Shown piece after piece: positions 16,753 through 24,324 of a stretch of DNA of 64,000 bases. Both the position numbers and the translations under genes were made by a program. A model generated the notes under the pieces. The model was not told the origin of the DNA and did no database searches. It saw nothing but the letters and a program-made list of their open reading frames with translations. The stretch's first letter is position 1. Every line of letters starts with the position of its first letter. Origin of the DNA: Azospirillum endophyticum (lineage in GTDB: Bacteria; Pseudomonadota; Alphaproteobacteria; Azospirillales; Azospirillaceae); contig NZ_JAENHM010000058.1 of the NCBI RefSeq assembly GCF_016595245.1, forward strand, positions 255,585 through 319,584, written 5' to 3'.

Positions 16753-18228
16753 ATGCCAGACGGAAGCATCGTACAGCAGGGCGCAGCCCAAACCGCCAAG
16801 GTCCCGCTGTATGAAAGCCAGAAAACGATTCATCCGAAGGCGGTCAAGGGTCTCTATCGCCGTCTGAAGACCATCACCTTCTCCGTTCTTCTGGCATTGT
16901 TCTTCATCGCTCCCTGGATCCGGTGGGAGCGCGGACCCGACGCCCCGGCGCAGGCGGTTCTGTTCGACCTGACCACGCCGCGATTCTTCCTGTTCTGGAT
17001 CGAGATCTGGCCGCAGGAAATCTACTACCTCACCGGCATCCTGATCGTGGCGGCGCTCGGTCTGTTCCTGGCGACGGCGCTGGCCGGCCGCGTCTGGTGC
17101 GGCTTCACCTGTCCGCACACGGTGTGGACCGACCTGTTCGTCTGGATCGAGCGCATCTTCGAAGGCGACCGGGCGGAACGCATCCGCATGGAAAAACAGC
17201 CCTGGACGGCGCGCAAGATCCTGCGCAAGGCCGGCAAGCATGCCGGCTGGCTGGCGCTCAGCCTGGTGACCGGTTTCGGCTTCCTCGCCTATTTCACCGA
17301 CGCCCCCGTGCTGCTGCACGACTTGGTTACCTTCCAGGCCAGCTACGAGGCGGTGTCCTTCTTCGCCATCTTCGCCGGCATGACCTATGTGATGGCCGGC
17401 TGGGCCCGCGAGCAGATGTGCATGTACATGTGCCCCTGGCCGCGCATCCAGACCGCCATGCTGGACGAGCATTCGCTGGTCGTCACCTATCAGGCCGACC
17501 GTGGCGACAACCGCGGCCCGAAGCGCAAGTCCCAGAGTTGGGACGAGCGGCGCGCCCAAGGCTTCGGCGACTGCATCGACTGCGGCCAATGCGTCCAGGT
17601 CTGCCCGATGGGCATCGACGTGCGCACCGGCGAGCAGGCCGACTGCATCAATTGCGGCCTGTGCGTCGACGCCTGCGACAGCATCATGATCCAGCAGGGG
17701 CTGCCCACCCGCCTGATCGCCTTCGACAGCCTGGCTGCCCAGGATACCCGCGCCTCCGGCAAGAGCTATCAATGGCGCCTGGTCCGCCCGCGCGTGATCG
17801 TCTATGCGCTGCTGATGCTGGTCATCGGCGGTGCCATGGCCTGGAGCTTCGCACTGCGCCCCAGCCTGAACATCACCGTCCTGCGCGACCGCGCCCCACT
17901 GTTCGTGACGCTGTCGGACGGCTCGATCCGCAACGCCTACACCTTCAAGGTCGCCAACAAGACGCGGCAGAACCGTTCCTATACCCTCAGCCTCGCCGGC
18001 CTGCCCAATGCCGAGATCAAGGTGATCGGCGAAGCGGAGGACGAATCGGCCGCCCACACCGCCACCCTCTCGGCCGAGCCGGACAGCGTCGCCACCTACC
18101 GCGTCTATGTGACGGCCCCGCGCGCGGCGGTCACCGCCACCTCGCTGCCGCTGACTTTCCGGCTGTCCGACACCGGAACGAGCGAGAAGAACAGCCACGA
18201 CAGCGTGTTCCTGGGGCCGGCGAACTGA
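16753..18228 (+). CDS. ccoG: Cytochrome c oxidase accessory protein CcoG (FixG)
   Basis: Membrane-bound iron-sulfur protein for assembly of cbb3-type oxidase, implicated in copper reduction. 491 residues from the chosen start. Several hydrophobic helices are seen, with GRVWCGFTCPHTVW and MCMYMCPWPRIQ, then two 4Fe-4S ferredoxin motifs (CIDCGQCVQVCPMGID and CINCGLCVDACDS). The C-terminal periplasmic Ig-like domain begins at LNITVLRDRAPLF. ATG 16753 was preferred over 16711 because of the Fnr-like site placement. The usual partners ccoNOPQ and ccoHIS are not in view. Confidence 0.92.
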   Translation: MPDGSIVQQGAAQTAKVPLYESQKTIHPKAVKGLYRRLKTITFSVLLALFFIAPWIRWERGPDAPAQAVLFDLTTPRFFLFWIEIWPQEIYYLTGILIVAALGLFLATALAGRVWCGFTCPHTVWTDLFVWIERIFEGDRAERIRMEKQPWTARKILRKAGKHAGWLALSLVTGFGFLAYFTDAPVLLHDLVTFQASYEAVSFFAIFAGMTYVMAGWAREQMCMYMCPWPRIQTAMLDEHSLVVTYQADRGDNRGPKRKSQSWDERRAQGFGDCIDCGQCVQVCPMGIDVRTGEQADCINCGLCVDACDSIMIQQGLPTRLIAFDSLAAQDTRASGKSYQWRLVRPRVIVYALLMLVIGGAMAWSFALRPSLNITVLRDRAPLFVTLSDGSIRNAYTFKVANKTRQNRSYTLSLAGLPNAEIKVIGEAEDESAAHTATLSAEPDSVATYRVYVTAPRAAVTATSLPLTFRLSDTGTSEKNSHDSVFLGPAN

Positions 18229-18426
18229 TCGTCCCTGCGCCCTTGGCAGCGGAACGAAAGGCGGTGGCCGGCGGATCGGCCTACCGCCTTTCGTGCGTCT
18301 GCGCAAAGGGGGAGCACCCGCATGGACAGTTTGCGCGAGCCCGGATGCCACTCACCTGACTCAACGGAACGAAGGCTGGGCAACGGCGATGCCGCCCCCG
18401 CCGGTCGGCAGAGAGGTGAAGGCGCC

Positions 18427-18984
18427 ATGCTTTTCGATTTCGAACCGTCGGGCATCAACGACACCTATCTCCGCCTGACACGCAGCGGACTGTCCTGCAT
18501 CGTCGCCCCGGCCGGCGCATGGAACGGGCTTCTGCGGGTCAATTACATCGTCGCCGGGGCTCCCGGCGGCGGCGAGCCGCACATGGTCTTCCGCAGCCTC
18601 GACGTCGGCTGGGACGATGGCCGCTTCTGCTGGAAGGGCCGGGCGGCGCCGGTGATGACCAGTTCCGCCATGGTCGACATCCTGCTGGAACGCGGGCTGG
18701 TGACCGAGGCGGAGGCGGAGCGCCTGCTGTTCGGCATCAACACGCCGGCGGCCGGCGCCACCTCGGACGAGGCGCTGATGATCCGCGCGCTGCTCGGCGG
18801 CTGCAGTTTCACCCCCGTTTACGAACAGCCGCCGCTCAGCACCGAACCACCCGTGGTGGTCGGCTTCGCCATGCGCACCCTGTCCGACCCCGGCGCCTAT
18901 ATGCTGGAGGCCCGCAACGGCGTGCCCGTTCTGGACGGCGAGGCGCGCGACGCGTTGCGGCGGCTGGTGGGCGTGGTGCTTTGA
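18427..18984 (+). CDS. Uncharacterised protein
   Basis: 185 residues from the ATG at 18427, preceded by AGAGAGGTGAAGG; an ATG at 18322 would add 35 residues. It has no signal peptide or membrane segment and no recognised domain. Visible features are FDFEPSGINDTYLRLTRSG at the start, VDILLERGLVTEAEAERLLF in the middle and VVVGFAMRTLSDPGAYMLEA near the end. Codon use matches its neighbours, so it is a likely real gene. It follows ccoG by about 200 bp; whether they share a transcript is unclear. Confidence 0.65.
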   Translation: MLFDFEPSGINDTYLRLTRSGLSCIVAPAGAWNGLLRVNYIVAGAPGGGEPHMVFRSLDVGWDDGRFCWKGRAAPVMTSSAMVDILLERGLVTEAEAERLLFGINTPAAGATSDEALMIRALLGGCSFTPVYEQPPLSTEPPVVVGFAMRTLSDPGAYMLEARNGVPVLDGEARDALRRLVGVVL

Positions 18985-19117
18985 TCGTGTCCTCCTTTCG
19001 TCGAATCGGTGGGAAAATCGGCCCGAAACTTGGCCCTATGGCCTAGGGACTAGACGTTAGGGCGGTGGAAACTGTCACAGTGCCAGGACATTCTTATTGC
19101 AACTGCTCACAGGAGCC

Positions 19118-19168
19118 ATGCTGCCGCCGACCCATTCCCCCTGCGCAAGAGAGCCCGACCAGCCATGA
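19118..19168 (+). CDS. Possible 16-residue leader peptide
   Basis: A 17-codon frame from ATG 19118, with a strong site CAGGAGCC just before it. Its TGA overlaps the ATG of the next small frame (ATGA at 19165-19168). It looks like a leader peptide coupled to the downstream small gene. No attenuator hairpin is obvious. Confidence 0.35.
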   Translation: MLPPTHSPCAREPDQP

Positions 19169-19335
19169 ACGCCACATTGTCCCACCGCTGCACCGCCCTG
19201 TTCGACCGCGCCCGCACTGCTTGGCTCAGCCGGCCGTTGACTCGAAAGCTGGCTTCCCGCAAGTCTGGCAAAGGCCGCCGCCTATCGATGGAACTGCTGG
19301 ATCTGGAACTCTTCCGCATCGACATCGGCCACTGA
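19165..19335 (+). CDS. Possible small basic protein
   Basis: 56 residues, strongly basic in the middle (RPLTRKLASRKSGKGRRLSM) and ending in an acidic/hydrophobic helix LLDLELFRIDIGH. It starts at an ATGA overlap with the leader frame. No family is recognised. It is convergent with the MauG-type gene. Support rests only on the coupled arrangement and a good upstream ribosome-binding site. Confidence 0.4.
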   Translation: MNATLSHRCTALFDRARTAWLSRPLTRKLASRKSGKGRRLSMELLDLELFRIDIGH

Positions 19336-19365
19336 CCAGGTCATCGGTCAGGCCGATGCTCAGTC

Positions 19366-20529
19366 CTATTTCAGCAGGTGCTCATACCGCGCGTCGGTCA
19401 GCGTCTTCATGAAGGCGACCAGCGCCTTGACGCGCCGGCTGTCCAGTGCCGGAGCCGATTCCAGTTCCTTCGACGACAGGTTCGCCGCCACTTCCGGCGG
19501 ACCCCAGGGCTTGCCGGTTTCCGGGTTCAGCGCCGCCTTTTCCGTCCGGTTGTTGTAGTGGTCGTAGAAGCGGACGACGGTCTCCAGATCCTTGAAGACG
19601 CCGTTGTGCATGTAGGGACCGGTCACCGCGACGTTGCGCAGGGTCGGCGTCTTGAACTTCCCCTCGTAAGCGGGCTTGGCGGCGGCCGGATTGTCGTGCA
19701 GCCCGCGGTCGGCGAAGCCCGGCTTGCCGGCGGCTTCGCGCAAGGCCGGATTGGCCGGCACGCCGATGTTGTGATGTTCGTAGTTGGTGAACATCTCGCC
19801 GGCGGCGGCCGGCATCGCCTTCAACTTGTGGCACTGGTTGCAGTTGGTGAACTGGGTGGAGAAGAACAGGGTCATGCCCAGGTCCTCCTCCGGCGTCATC
19901 TTGTACTCGCCGCGCAGAGAGCGGTCGTATTTCGAATCGAAGGGCGCGAAGCGGTCGGTCTTCTCGAAGGCGGCGATGCTGTCGCTCATCGCGTCGTAGG
20001 CACGCTCCGCATCGTCGAGCACGCCGGCGCCGTAGAGTGCCACGAAGGCACGGGCATAGTCGGGATTCTCCGCCAGCCTCCCACGCGCCTGTTCCTTGGA
20101 GGTCAGCCCCATCTCCGCCGGGTTCAGCGGCGGGCCGCCGGCCTGGTCCTTCAGGGTCGCGGCGCGGCCGTCCCAGAACTGGCCGCCGACCACCTTGCCA
20201 TCCGCCTTGATGTGGAAGGACGGCGTGAAGGCCGCATAGCTTGCCGTCGGCGCGTTGCGGTCGCCCACCGACTTGCCGTTGTCGCCGACCGAAGCCGCCC
20301 CGCCCGCCCCACCGGTGCGCGGATCGGCGAAGCCGAAGTCCGGATTGTGGCAATCGGCGCAGGACTGGCTACGGTTGGCCGACAGGGCGGGGTCGGAAAA
20401 CAGCGCCTCTCCCAGCTTCTCCTTGGTCGACAGATCCGCGGCAAGGACGGAGCCGCCGACGACGATGCCGGCCGACAGAAACGTCGGCGCAAGCAGGCGG
20501 CGGGACAGGGAGGAAAGGCTGACGGGCAT
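19366..20529 (-). CDS. Dihaem cytochrome c peroxidase/MauG-family protein
   Basis: Exported 387-residue protein with a signal peptide (MPVSLSSLSRRLLAPTFL, hydrophobic core, then SVLAADL). Two haem-c motifs are present: CADCH near residue 57 and CNQCH in the second domain. NRNAPT-like DRNAPTASYA, GQFWDGRAATL and KTPTLRNVAVTGPYMHNG are hallmarks of bacterial dihaem peroxidases. It would detoxify H2O2 or oxidise a partner in the periplasm. The ATG at 20529 follows AGGAG with 7-nt spacing. A Fur-like box lies about 85-100 bp upstream, suggesting iron or oxidative control. Confidence 0.9.
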   Translation of the reverse strand: MPVSLSSLSRRLLAPTFLSAGIVVGGSVLAADLSTKEKLGEALFSDPALSANRSQSCADCHNPDFGFADPRTGGAGGAASVGDNGKSVGDRNAPTASYAAFTPSFHIKADGKVVGGQFWDGRAATLKDQAGGPPLNPAEMGLTSKEQARGRLAENPDYARAFVALYGAGVLDDAERAYDAMSDSIAAFEKTDRFAPFDSKYDRSLRGEYKMTPEEDLGMTLFFSTQFTNCNQCHKLKAMPAAAGEMFTNYEHHNIGVPANPALREAAGKPGFADRGLHDNPAAAKPAYEGKFKTPTLRNVAVTGPYMHNGVFKDLETVVRFYDHYNNRTEKAALNPETGKPWGPPEVAANLSSKELESAPALDSRRVKALVAFMKTLTDARYEHLLK

Positions 20530-20613
20530 GATGACGCTCCTGACGACGGACGGCCACCCGGGGATGCGCCCGGTGGCCGGCTCCGACACTGAGCGTCAGA
20601 GGTTAATCGAGAG

Positions 20614-20628
20614 TGAGAATTGTTATCA
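20614..20628 (-). promoter_or_regulatory. Candidate Fur-type box upstream of the dihaem peroxidase gene
   Basis: TGAGAAT-T-GTTATCA is a 7-1-7 imperfect palindrome matching the TGATAAT-n-ATTATCA pattern at 12 of 14 positions. It lies between hemD-like and the peroxidase gene, in the promoter region of the latter. Confidence 0.5.
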
Positions 20629-20673
20629 ATCGGCCCGCGCGAAAGGAGGGTGGGGCGAAAGGTCGCTGGCCCG

Positions 20674-21540
20674 TCAGGTTGTCGGGCCGGCTCCCTGCCC
20701 TTCTCCCTCCGTCAACAGCCGGCGGATGGCGTTGACCAACGGCTTCATGTGGAACGTCGATTCCGGGGAAACCGCGACGGTGCCGCCGGCCGCCTCCACC
20801 GCCTCGGCAACCACCGGGCCGACGGCGGCGATGCGCGTCCTGGCGAAGCCCTGGCGGAAGGCGTCGCCGAGGCCGCAGGCCTCCGCCACCTCCTGCAGGC
20901 GCCGCACCTGGGGTGAGGCGGTGAAGGCGACGAAGTCGATGCGGCCGTCCGCCATGTCGCGGATCGCCGTCTGGACCGATCCGGTCTCCGAATCGTTGGC
21001 GTAGCGGTAGGGGGTCACCGCCGCCGGCAGGCCGCCCCGCGCCCGCACCGCCTCCAGCAGCGGTTCGTTCGGGTTGTCGGGGTAGAGCTGGACGCCGACG
21101 CGGCGGCCGGTCAGATCCTCTTCCGCCAGCATGGCGATGACGCCGTCGGTGGTCGGGGCGGGGGCGGATTTGTAGGGGGCGCAGCCGATCTCGCGCAGGG
21201 CCTTCACCGGTTTCGGACCGCGGACGAAGACACGCGCGCGGCCGATGGCGGCGACCACGTCGGCCTCCCGTTCCATGGCTCGGGCGACGGTCATCAGGCG
21301 CCGCAGCCCCTCGCCGGTCAGCAGCACGATGTCGTCGAAACCCTCGGTCAGCAGCCGCTCCAGCCAGGCCCGTGCCGGTGCCGGATCGTCGAGGTCGAGG
21401 ATCTTCACCAACGGGCAACGGATCGTCTCGGCCCCATGCTGTTCCATCATGCCGGCGAACAGGTCGAGGTCCCGGCTTTCCGGCACCAGAATCCGCTTTC
21501 CCGCCAGATCGCCGCCCATCCCGACCGTCTTTTCAGACAT
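20674..21540 (-). CDS. Uroporphyrinogen-III synthase-like protein (HemD family)
   Basis: A 288-residue protein with the bilobed HemD fold: the first lobe begins GKRILVPESRDLDLFAGMM, and the second contains VGVQLYPDNPNEPLLEAV and DFVAFTASPQVRRLQEVA. HemD cyclises hydroxymethylbilane with ring-D inversion to give uroporphyrinogen III for haem, sirohaem and B12. The ATG at 21540 follows GGGGAG. It sits away from hemC, so it may be a second or specialised copy. The dihaem gene lies downstream on the same strand, about 145 bp away. Confidence 0.85.
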   Translation of the reverse strand: MSEKTVGMGGDLAGKRILVPESRDLDLFAGMMEQHGAETIRCPLVKILDLDDPAPARAWLERLLTEGFDDIVLLTGEGLRRLMTVARAMEREADVVAAIGRARVFVRGPKPVKALREIGCAPYKSAPAPTTDGVIAMLAEEDLTGRRVGVQLYPDNPNEPLLEAVRARGGLPAAVTPYRYANDSETGSVQTAIRDMADGRIDFVAFTASPQVRRLQEVAEACGLGDAFRQGFARTRIAAVGPVVAEAVEAAGGTVAVSPESTFHMKPLVNAIRRLLTEGEGQGAGPTT

Positions 21541-21599
21541 ATCCCGCTCCCCTGGTTGCGCCGCCGCGGCCACGGCCGGACCGGCGGCATCCGACACTA

Positions 21600-21645
21600 G
21601 ATGGGATCGCATCAAACCGGAATCGATTTGAAGCGTGGATCCGAT
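21600..21645 (+). repeat. 46-bp intergenic repeat, copy 1
   Basis: Matches the segment at 24223-24268 at about 38 of 46 positions, with the shared core CGATTTGA-GCGTG-ATCCGAT. It bounds the left side of the 21.7-24.2 kb patchwork. It is non-coding by all signs. Confidence 0.65.
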
Positions 21646-21699
21646 CCTGAACCAAGGGCGCAGCCCCGGTAGGGCTGCGGCCACCCTCCACCCCGCACC

Positions 21700-21843
21700 T
21701 CATCCCAAGCTGCCGGCGAAACGTTCGGCGAGACAGTTGCGGCGGAACGCCTGCAGGTCGCCCCGTTCGAGATGCGAGAGCACGTCCGGCGCCGCCAGCA
21801 GCGTGATGCCCAGCCCAGGCAGCGCCGCCTCGCGTATGGTCAC
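21700..21843 (-). pseudogene. C-terminal remnant of a LysR-type regulator
   Basis: Read on the minus strand, the frame gives VTIREAALPGLGITLLAAPD, then LSHLERGDLQAF and a stop at 21700. This is the pattern of the last third of a LysR effector domain (REA.LAGLGI.LLP...L..G.L). The first two thirds, including the DNA-binding domain, are absent. The break meets the SDR fragment on the other strand. Confidence 0.55.
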
Positions 21844-21919
21844 CGGCACGGTCCTCACTGTGGACGGCGGCCGGATCGCCCGATCCCCCTTCCCTTCCGG
21901 GCAGGAGCATGGTCCATGA
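21836..21919 (+). pseudogene. 3' remnant of a short-chain dehydrogenase
   Basis: The frame reads MVTGTVLTVDGGRIA, the invariant C-terminal signature of SDR oxidoreductases (TGT.L.VDGG), then a short tail and TGA at 21917. The rest of the gene is missing. It overlaps the next remnant as ATGA, preserving an old operon junction. Confidence 0.6.
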
Positions 21920-22205
21920 CCAGCATCAACATCATCGGCGCCGACAACATCGGCCGCACCGTCGCGACAGCGCTCCTCGCCGGCTTCCCCGATTGGGCGG
22001 GGCGCATCGTCATCGACGCCAACAACCCGATCGAGGCGCCGCTGTTCAAGCCCGTACCCCTGGCGAACGGTCCTCGTCGGAGTTGGTGGCCGATCTGGTG
22101 TCTGGCGCGCGCGTCGTGAAGGCGTTCAACCATCTCAAGGCGCCTCTGCTCTCCGGCGCCCCGTCCGGCGACGGCGGCAAGCGCGTGCTGTTCTACTCCG
22201 GCGAC
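21916..22205 (+). pseudogene. Broken NAD(P)-binding oxidoreductase (F420-dependent NADP reductase-like)
   Basis: It begins MTSINIIGADNIGRTVATAL, a Rossmann dinucleotide-binding start, then jumps to GRIVIDANNPIEAPLF, which normally comes tens of residues later, so an internal segment is lost. Around 22070 the frame shifts, and the alternate frame continues with LVADLVSGARVVKAFNHLKA and GGKRVLFYSGD. These match the middle of COG2085-type proteins. The C-terminus is replaced by transposase sequence. Confidence 0.65.
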
Positions 22206-22350
22206 CTCAATGCCATCGAGATAGCTTTCGCCAAGCTCAAGGCCCATCTCCGGCGCATTGGTGCCCAAACCATTGAAGAGTCGTGGGGATCCGTCGGCTC
22301 AATCTGCAACCTCTATACGCCTGATGAATGCCGGAACTACCTCAAGCACG
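22190..22350 (+). mobile_element. C-terminal remnant of an IS630-family transposase
   Basis: In the same frame as the end of the NADP-binding remnant, the sequence continues DLNAIEIAFAKLKAHLRRIG and later CNLYTPDECRNYLKH. This is the IS630 Tc1/mariner-like C-terminus (SPDLNPIE...FAKLKA.LR, TP.EC.NY). The rest of the transposase and the terminal repeats are not seen. The fragment ends where the XRE gene begins on the opposite strand. Confidence 0.7.
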
Positions 22351-23136
22351 TAGTTTTTCATCATAGAAGGCGATGCGAAGTCCGGGCCTATCTTTGGAGA
22401 CGAGGATATTGAGGCGATAGCTTCGCCAAAGACCCTGTGCATCGCAGAACGTAATGTCCGTATCACCGATCGGGAGGATTTCGGGGTCATCCCACCATTC
22501 CATAGTTTGTGGAAAGGTTTGAAGGACCTCGTTGAGGATGGACCTTAAAACCGGGCTCTTTCCGCCCGTCAGATAGTCATGGCGTGCCTTGAGCAGGACA
22601 AGCCTCGCGGCGAACTGCCAATCTTGAATACTCTGTCGATAGTGGTCGGAGAAGAAGACAATGCGGATCAAGTTCGGCTGCGGTAACTTGAAGTCCTCAA
22701 ACAGGATCCTGGCCGCCTCGTTATGGGCCAGGACATCCCAAGAGCTGTTCATTATGTAGGCGGCTTGATCGAGAGCATTGATCATTCTTACGAGCGACTG
22801 AGGAAGCTCGACACTTTCATCTCCATCCGCCAATGTCTCGCGGCCGGCCAGTGCAAAAAGGTGCTCCCGCTCGGCTCGGTCGAGCCGAAGTCCTCGCGCC
22901 AATCGATGAAGGAAATCATCGGATACCGCTATATCGCGTCCCTGCTCGAACCAAGTGTACCACGTCAAACCGACACCAGCCAACGCGGCGACTTCCTCAC
23001 GGCGAAGGCCTCTGGTTCGACGACGGCGCACCTGCGGCAAACCAAGCGATTCTGGAGAAATGCGTTCACGACATTGGCGGATGAAATCCGCCAGCGCCTG
23101 TCTGGCCGGTACGCGCGTCAAACGATCAGACGCCAT
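22342..23136 (-). CDS. XRE-family regulator with MmyB-like ligand-binding domain
   Basis: 264 residues. The N-terminal HTH (TRGLRREEVAALAGVGLTWY, then SDDFLHRLARGLRL) is followed by the MmyB-like PAS-type domain (SWDVLAHNEAARILF, PNLIRIVFFSDHYR). Regulators of this family often control a neighbouring oxidoreductase or detoxification gene and bind a fatty-acid-like ligand. Divergence from the GST gene suggests that gene as its target. Base composition is visibly more A+T rich than the flanks, pointing to transfer together with the next two genes. Confidence 0.9.
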   Translation of the reverse strand: MASDRLTRVPARQALADFIRQCRERISPESLGLPQVRRRRTRGLRREEVAALAGVGLTWYTWFEQGRDIAVSDDFLHRLARGLRLDRAEREHLFALAGRETLADGDESVELPQSLVRMINALDQAAYIMNSSWDVLAHNEAARILFEDFKLPQPNLIRIVFFSDHYRQSIQDWQFAARLVLLKARHDYLTGGKSPVLRSILNEVLQTFPQTMEWWDDPEILPIGDTDITFCDAQGLWRSYRLNILVSKDRPGLRIAFYDEKLRA

Positions 23137-23259
23137 TTCTCACCTCGCAAGGCATCGCTTTAGTAATAGCATAAAAACTCCATTGTAACACGATAACTTG
23201 TCGGTAGACCGTTGGGACATACCCAGTGATCAAATGCCGAGAACGGAAGGTTAAACGGA

Positions 23260-23871
23260 ATGCTGCTATACCAGTTTCAAAAGGGAACGAATCCGCGGCG
23301 CGTTATCATCTACCTGAATGAAAAAGGTATCGACGTTCCGCGATATGAACTCGATTACGCGGGAGGAGAGCACAAGTCGCGCGAATACCTTGCAATCAAT
23401 CCCAGCGGACGAGCGCCGACACTTGTCACGGATGAAGGTGTGGCGATTACAGAATCGGCCGCCATTGTCGAGTATCTGGAGGAACTCTATCCCGAGAAGC
23501 CAATGATCGGGACGGATGCCATTTCTCGTGCGAAAATACGCTCGCTTGAGCGCCTGGGAACCGATCTGGTGGTTCGGTCTCAGCTTTGGCTTTGGAATGT
23601 CACCCAATCCTTTTCCGCCAAGGAGCCGTCGCCTTCGCCGGACACCGCTACCAAGCTCTTTGGGTACGTCACTGAAATACTGGATGTCCTGGAGGCGACG
23701 ATCGGAGATCACGAGTTCCTGGCAGGAGACAGGCCTACGATTGCAGACTGCACGGTATTCCCAATTTTTCAAACATGCCGGGAGAGGTTCGACCAAGCCT
23801 TCGGCTCCGCTCATCCGCGCCTTGACGTCTGGTACAAGAAGTTTCGTCAGCGGCCAAGTGCCGAATACTAA
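23260..23871 (+). CDS. Glutathione S-transferase family protein
   Basis: 203 residues with a thioredoxin-like N-terminal domain: MLLYQFQKGTNPRRVIIYL, NPSGRAPTLVTDEGVAITES (the cis-Pro and ESAAI glutathione-contact region) and YLEELYPEKPMIG. The helical C-terminal domain has FLAGDRPTIADCTVFPI with the conserved capping Asp. It is cytosolic, probably conjugating or detoxifying a small electrophile; the class is uncertain. The ATG at 23260 follows GGAAGG. It is divergent from the XRE regulator and lies in the same A+T-richer block. Confidence 0.9.
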   Translation: MLLYQFQKGTNPRRVIIYLNEKGIDVPRYELDYAGGEHKSREYLAINPSGRAPTLVTDEGVAITESAAIVEYLEELYPEKPMIGTDAISRAKIRSLERLGTDLVVRSQLWLWNVTQSFSAKEPSPSPDTATKLFGYVTEILDVLEATIGDHEFLAGDRPTIADCTVFPIFQTCRERFDQAFGSAHPRLDVWYKKFRQRPSAEY

Positions 23872-23883
23872 GAGGCTGGTGAC

Positions 23884-24177
23884 TTGAAAAAGCTTAAGGC
23901 TACGGCCTGCGATTCGAATAATATGGAGCCATGCGACGGCTCTATCGTCGTTCCTATCAAAACATCAAAATTTAGAGTGGCAATCATCATGATTATATTC
24001 GTTTACCCCATTGTAACGTTTCTGCCCTACACTCTGAACCCTCTGGCCGGTAACTGGGCTATTTGGCATCAAACACTGATTTTGACGCCGATCACAGTAT
24101 TTCTCATCGTCTTCGTTGTGAGCCCGTTGATTGTAAAACACTTTGACTGGTTCCTGCGGCCTCGCTCGGCGCCTTGA
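23884..24177 (+). CDS. Small two-helix membrane protein
   Basis: 97 residues from a TTG at 23884, 12 bp after the GST stop, with GAGGCTGGTGAC just upstream; an ATG at 23923 would shorten it by 13. Two hydrophobic segments are seen (VAIIMIIFVYPIVTFLPY and LILTPITVFLIVFVVSPLIV). It may belong to a small antibiotic-monooxygenase-linked or DUF2798-like group, but that is uncertain. It is probably co-transcribed with the GST gene. Confidence 0.6.
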   Translation: MKKLKATACDSNNMEPCDGSIVVPIKTSKFRVAIIMIIFVYPIVTFLPYTLNPLAGNWAIWHQTLILTPITVFLIVFVVSPLIVKHFDWFLRPRSAP

Positions 24178-24222
24178 AGGAGCCGGATGCGGCGGCGTGC
24201 TTCCATCCCGAAGTCGACATCA

Positions 24223-24268
24223 GATCGGATCACGTAAAATCGGAAGCGATTTGACGCGTGAATCCGAT
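24223..24268 (+). repeat. 46-bp intergenic repeat, copy 2
   Basis: Second copy of the repeat at 21600, in the same orientation and about 2.6 kb away. Together the two bracket the patchwork of remnants and the A+T-richer XRE/GST block. Confidence 0.65.
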
Positions 24269-24282
24269 TGTCAAACATAAGC

Positions 24283-24324
24283 CCACAGCGCCATGCGTTT
24301 GATATGAAACGCATGGCGCTGTGG
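24283..24324. repeat. Perfect 18-bp inverted repeat
   Basis: Arms at 24283-24300 and 24307-24324 with a GATATG loop. There is no T run, so it does not look like a rho-independent terminator. It lies 15 bp beyond the 46-bp repeat copy and may be part of the same element. Confidence 0.7.

Noticed and set aside
16684..18351. A 555-codon minus-strand open frame over ccoG
   Set aside because: ccoG has complete 4Fe-4S motifs on the other strand; this frame is composition-driven.
22723..23188. Plus-strand open frames within the XRE gene
   Set aside because: They overlap a complete XRE/MmyB protein and have no recognised features.
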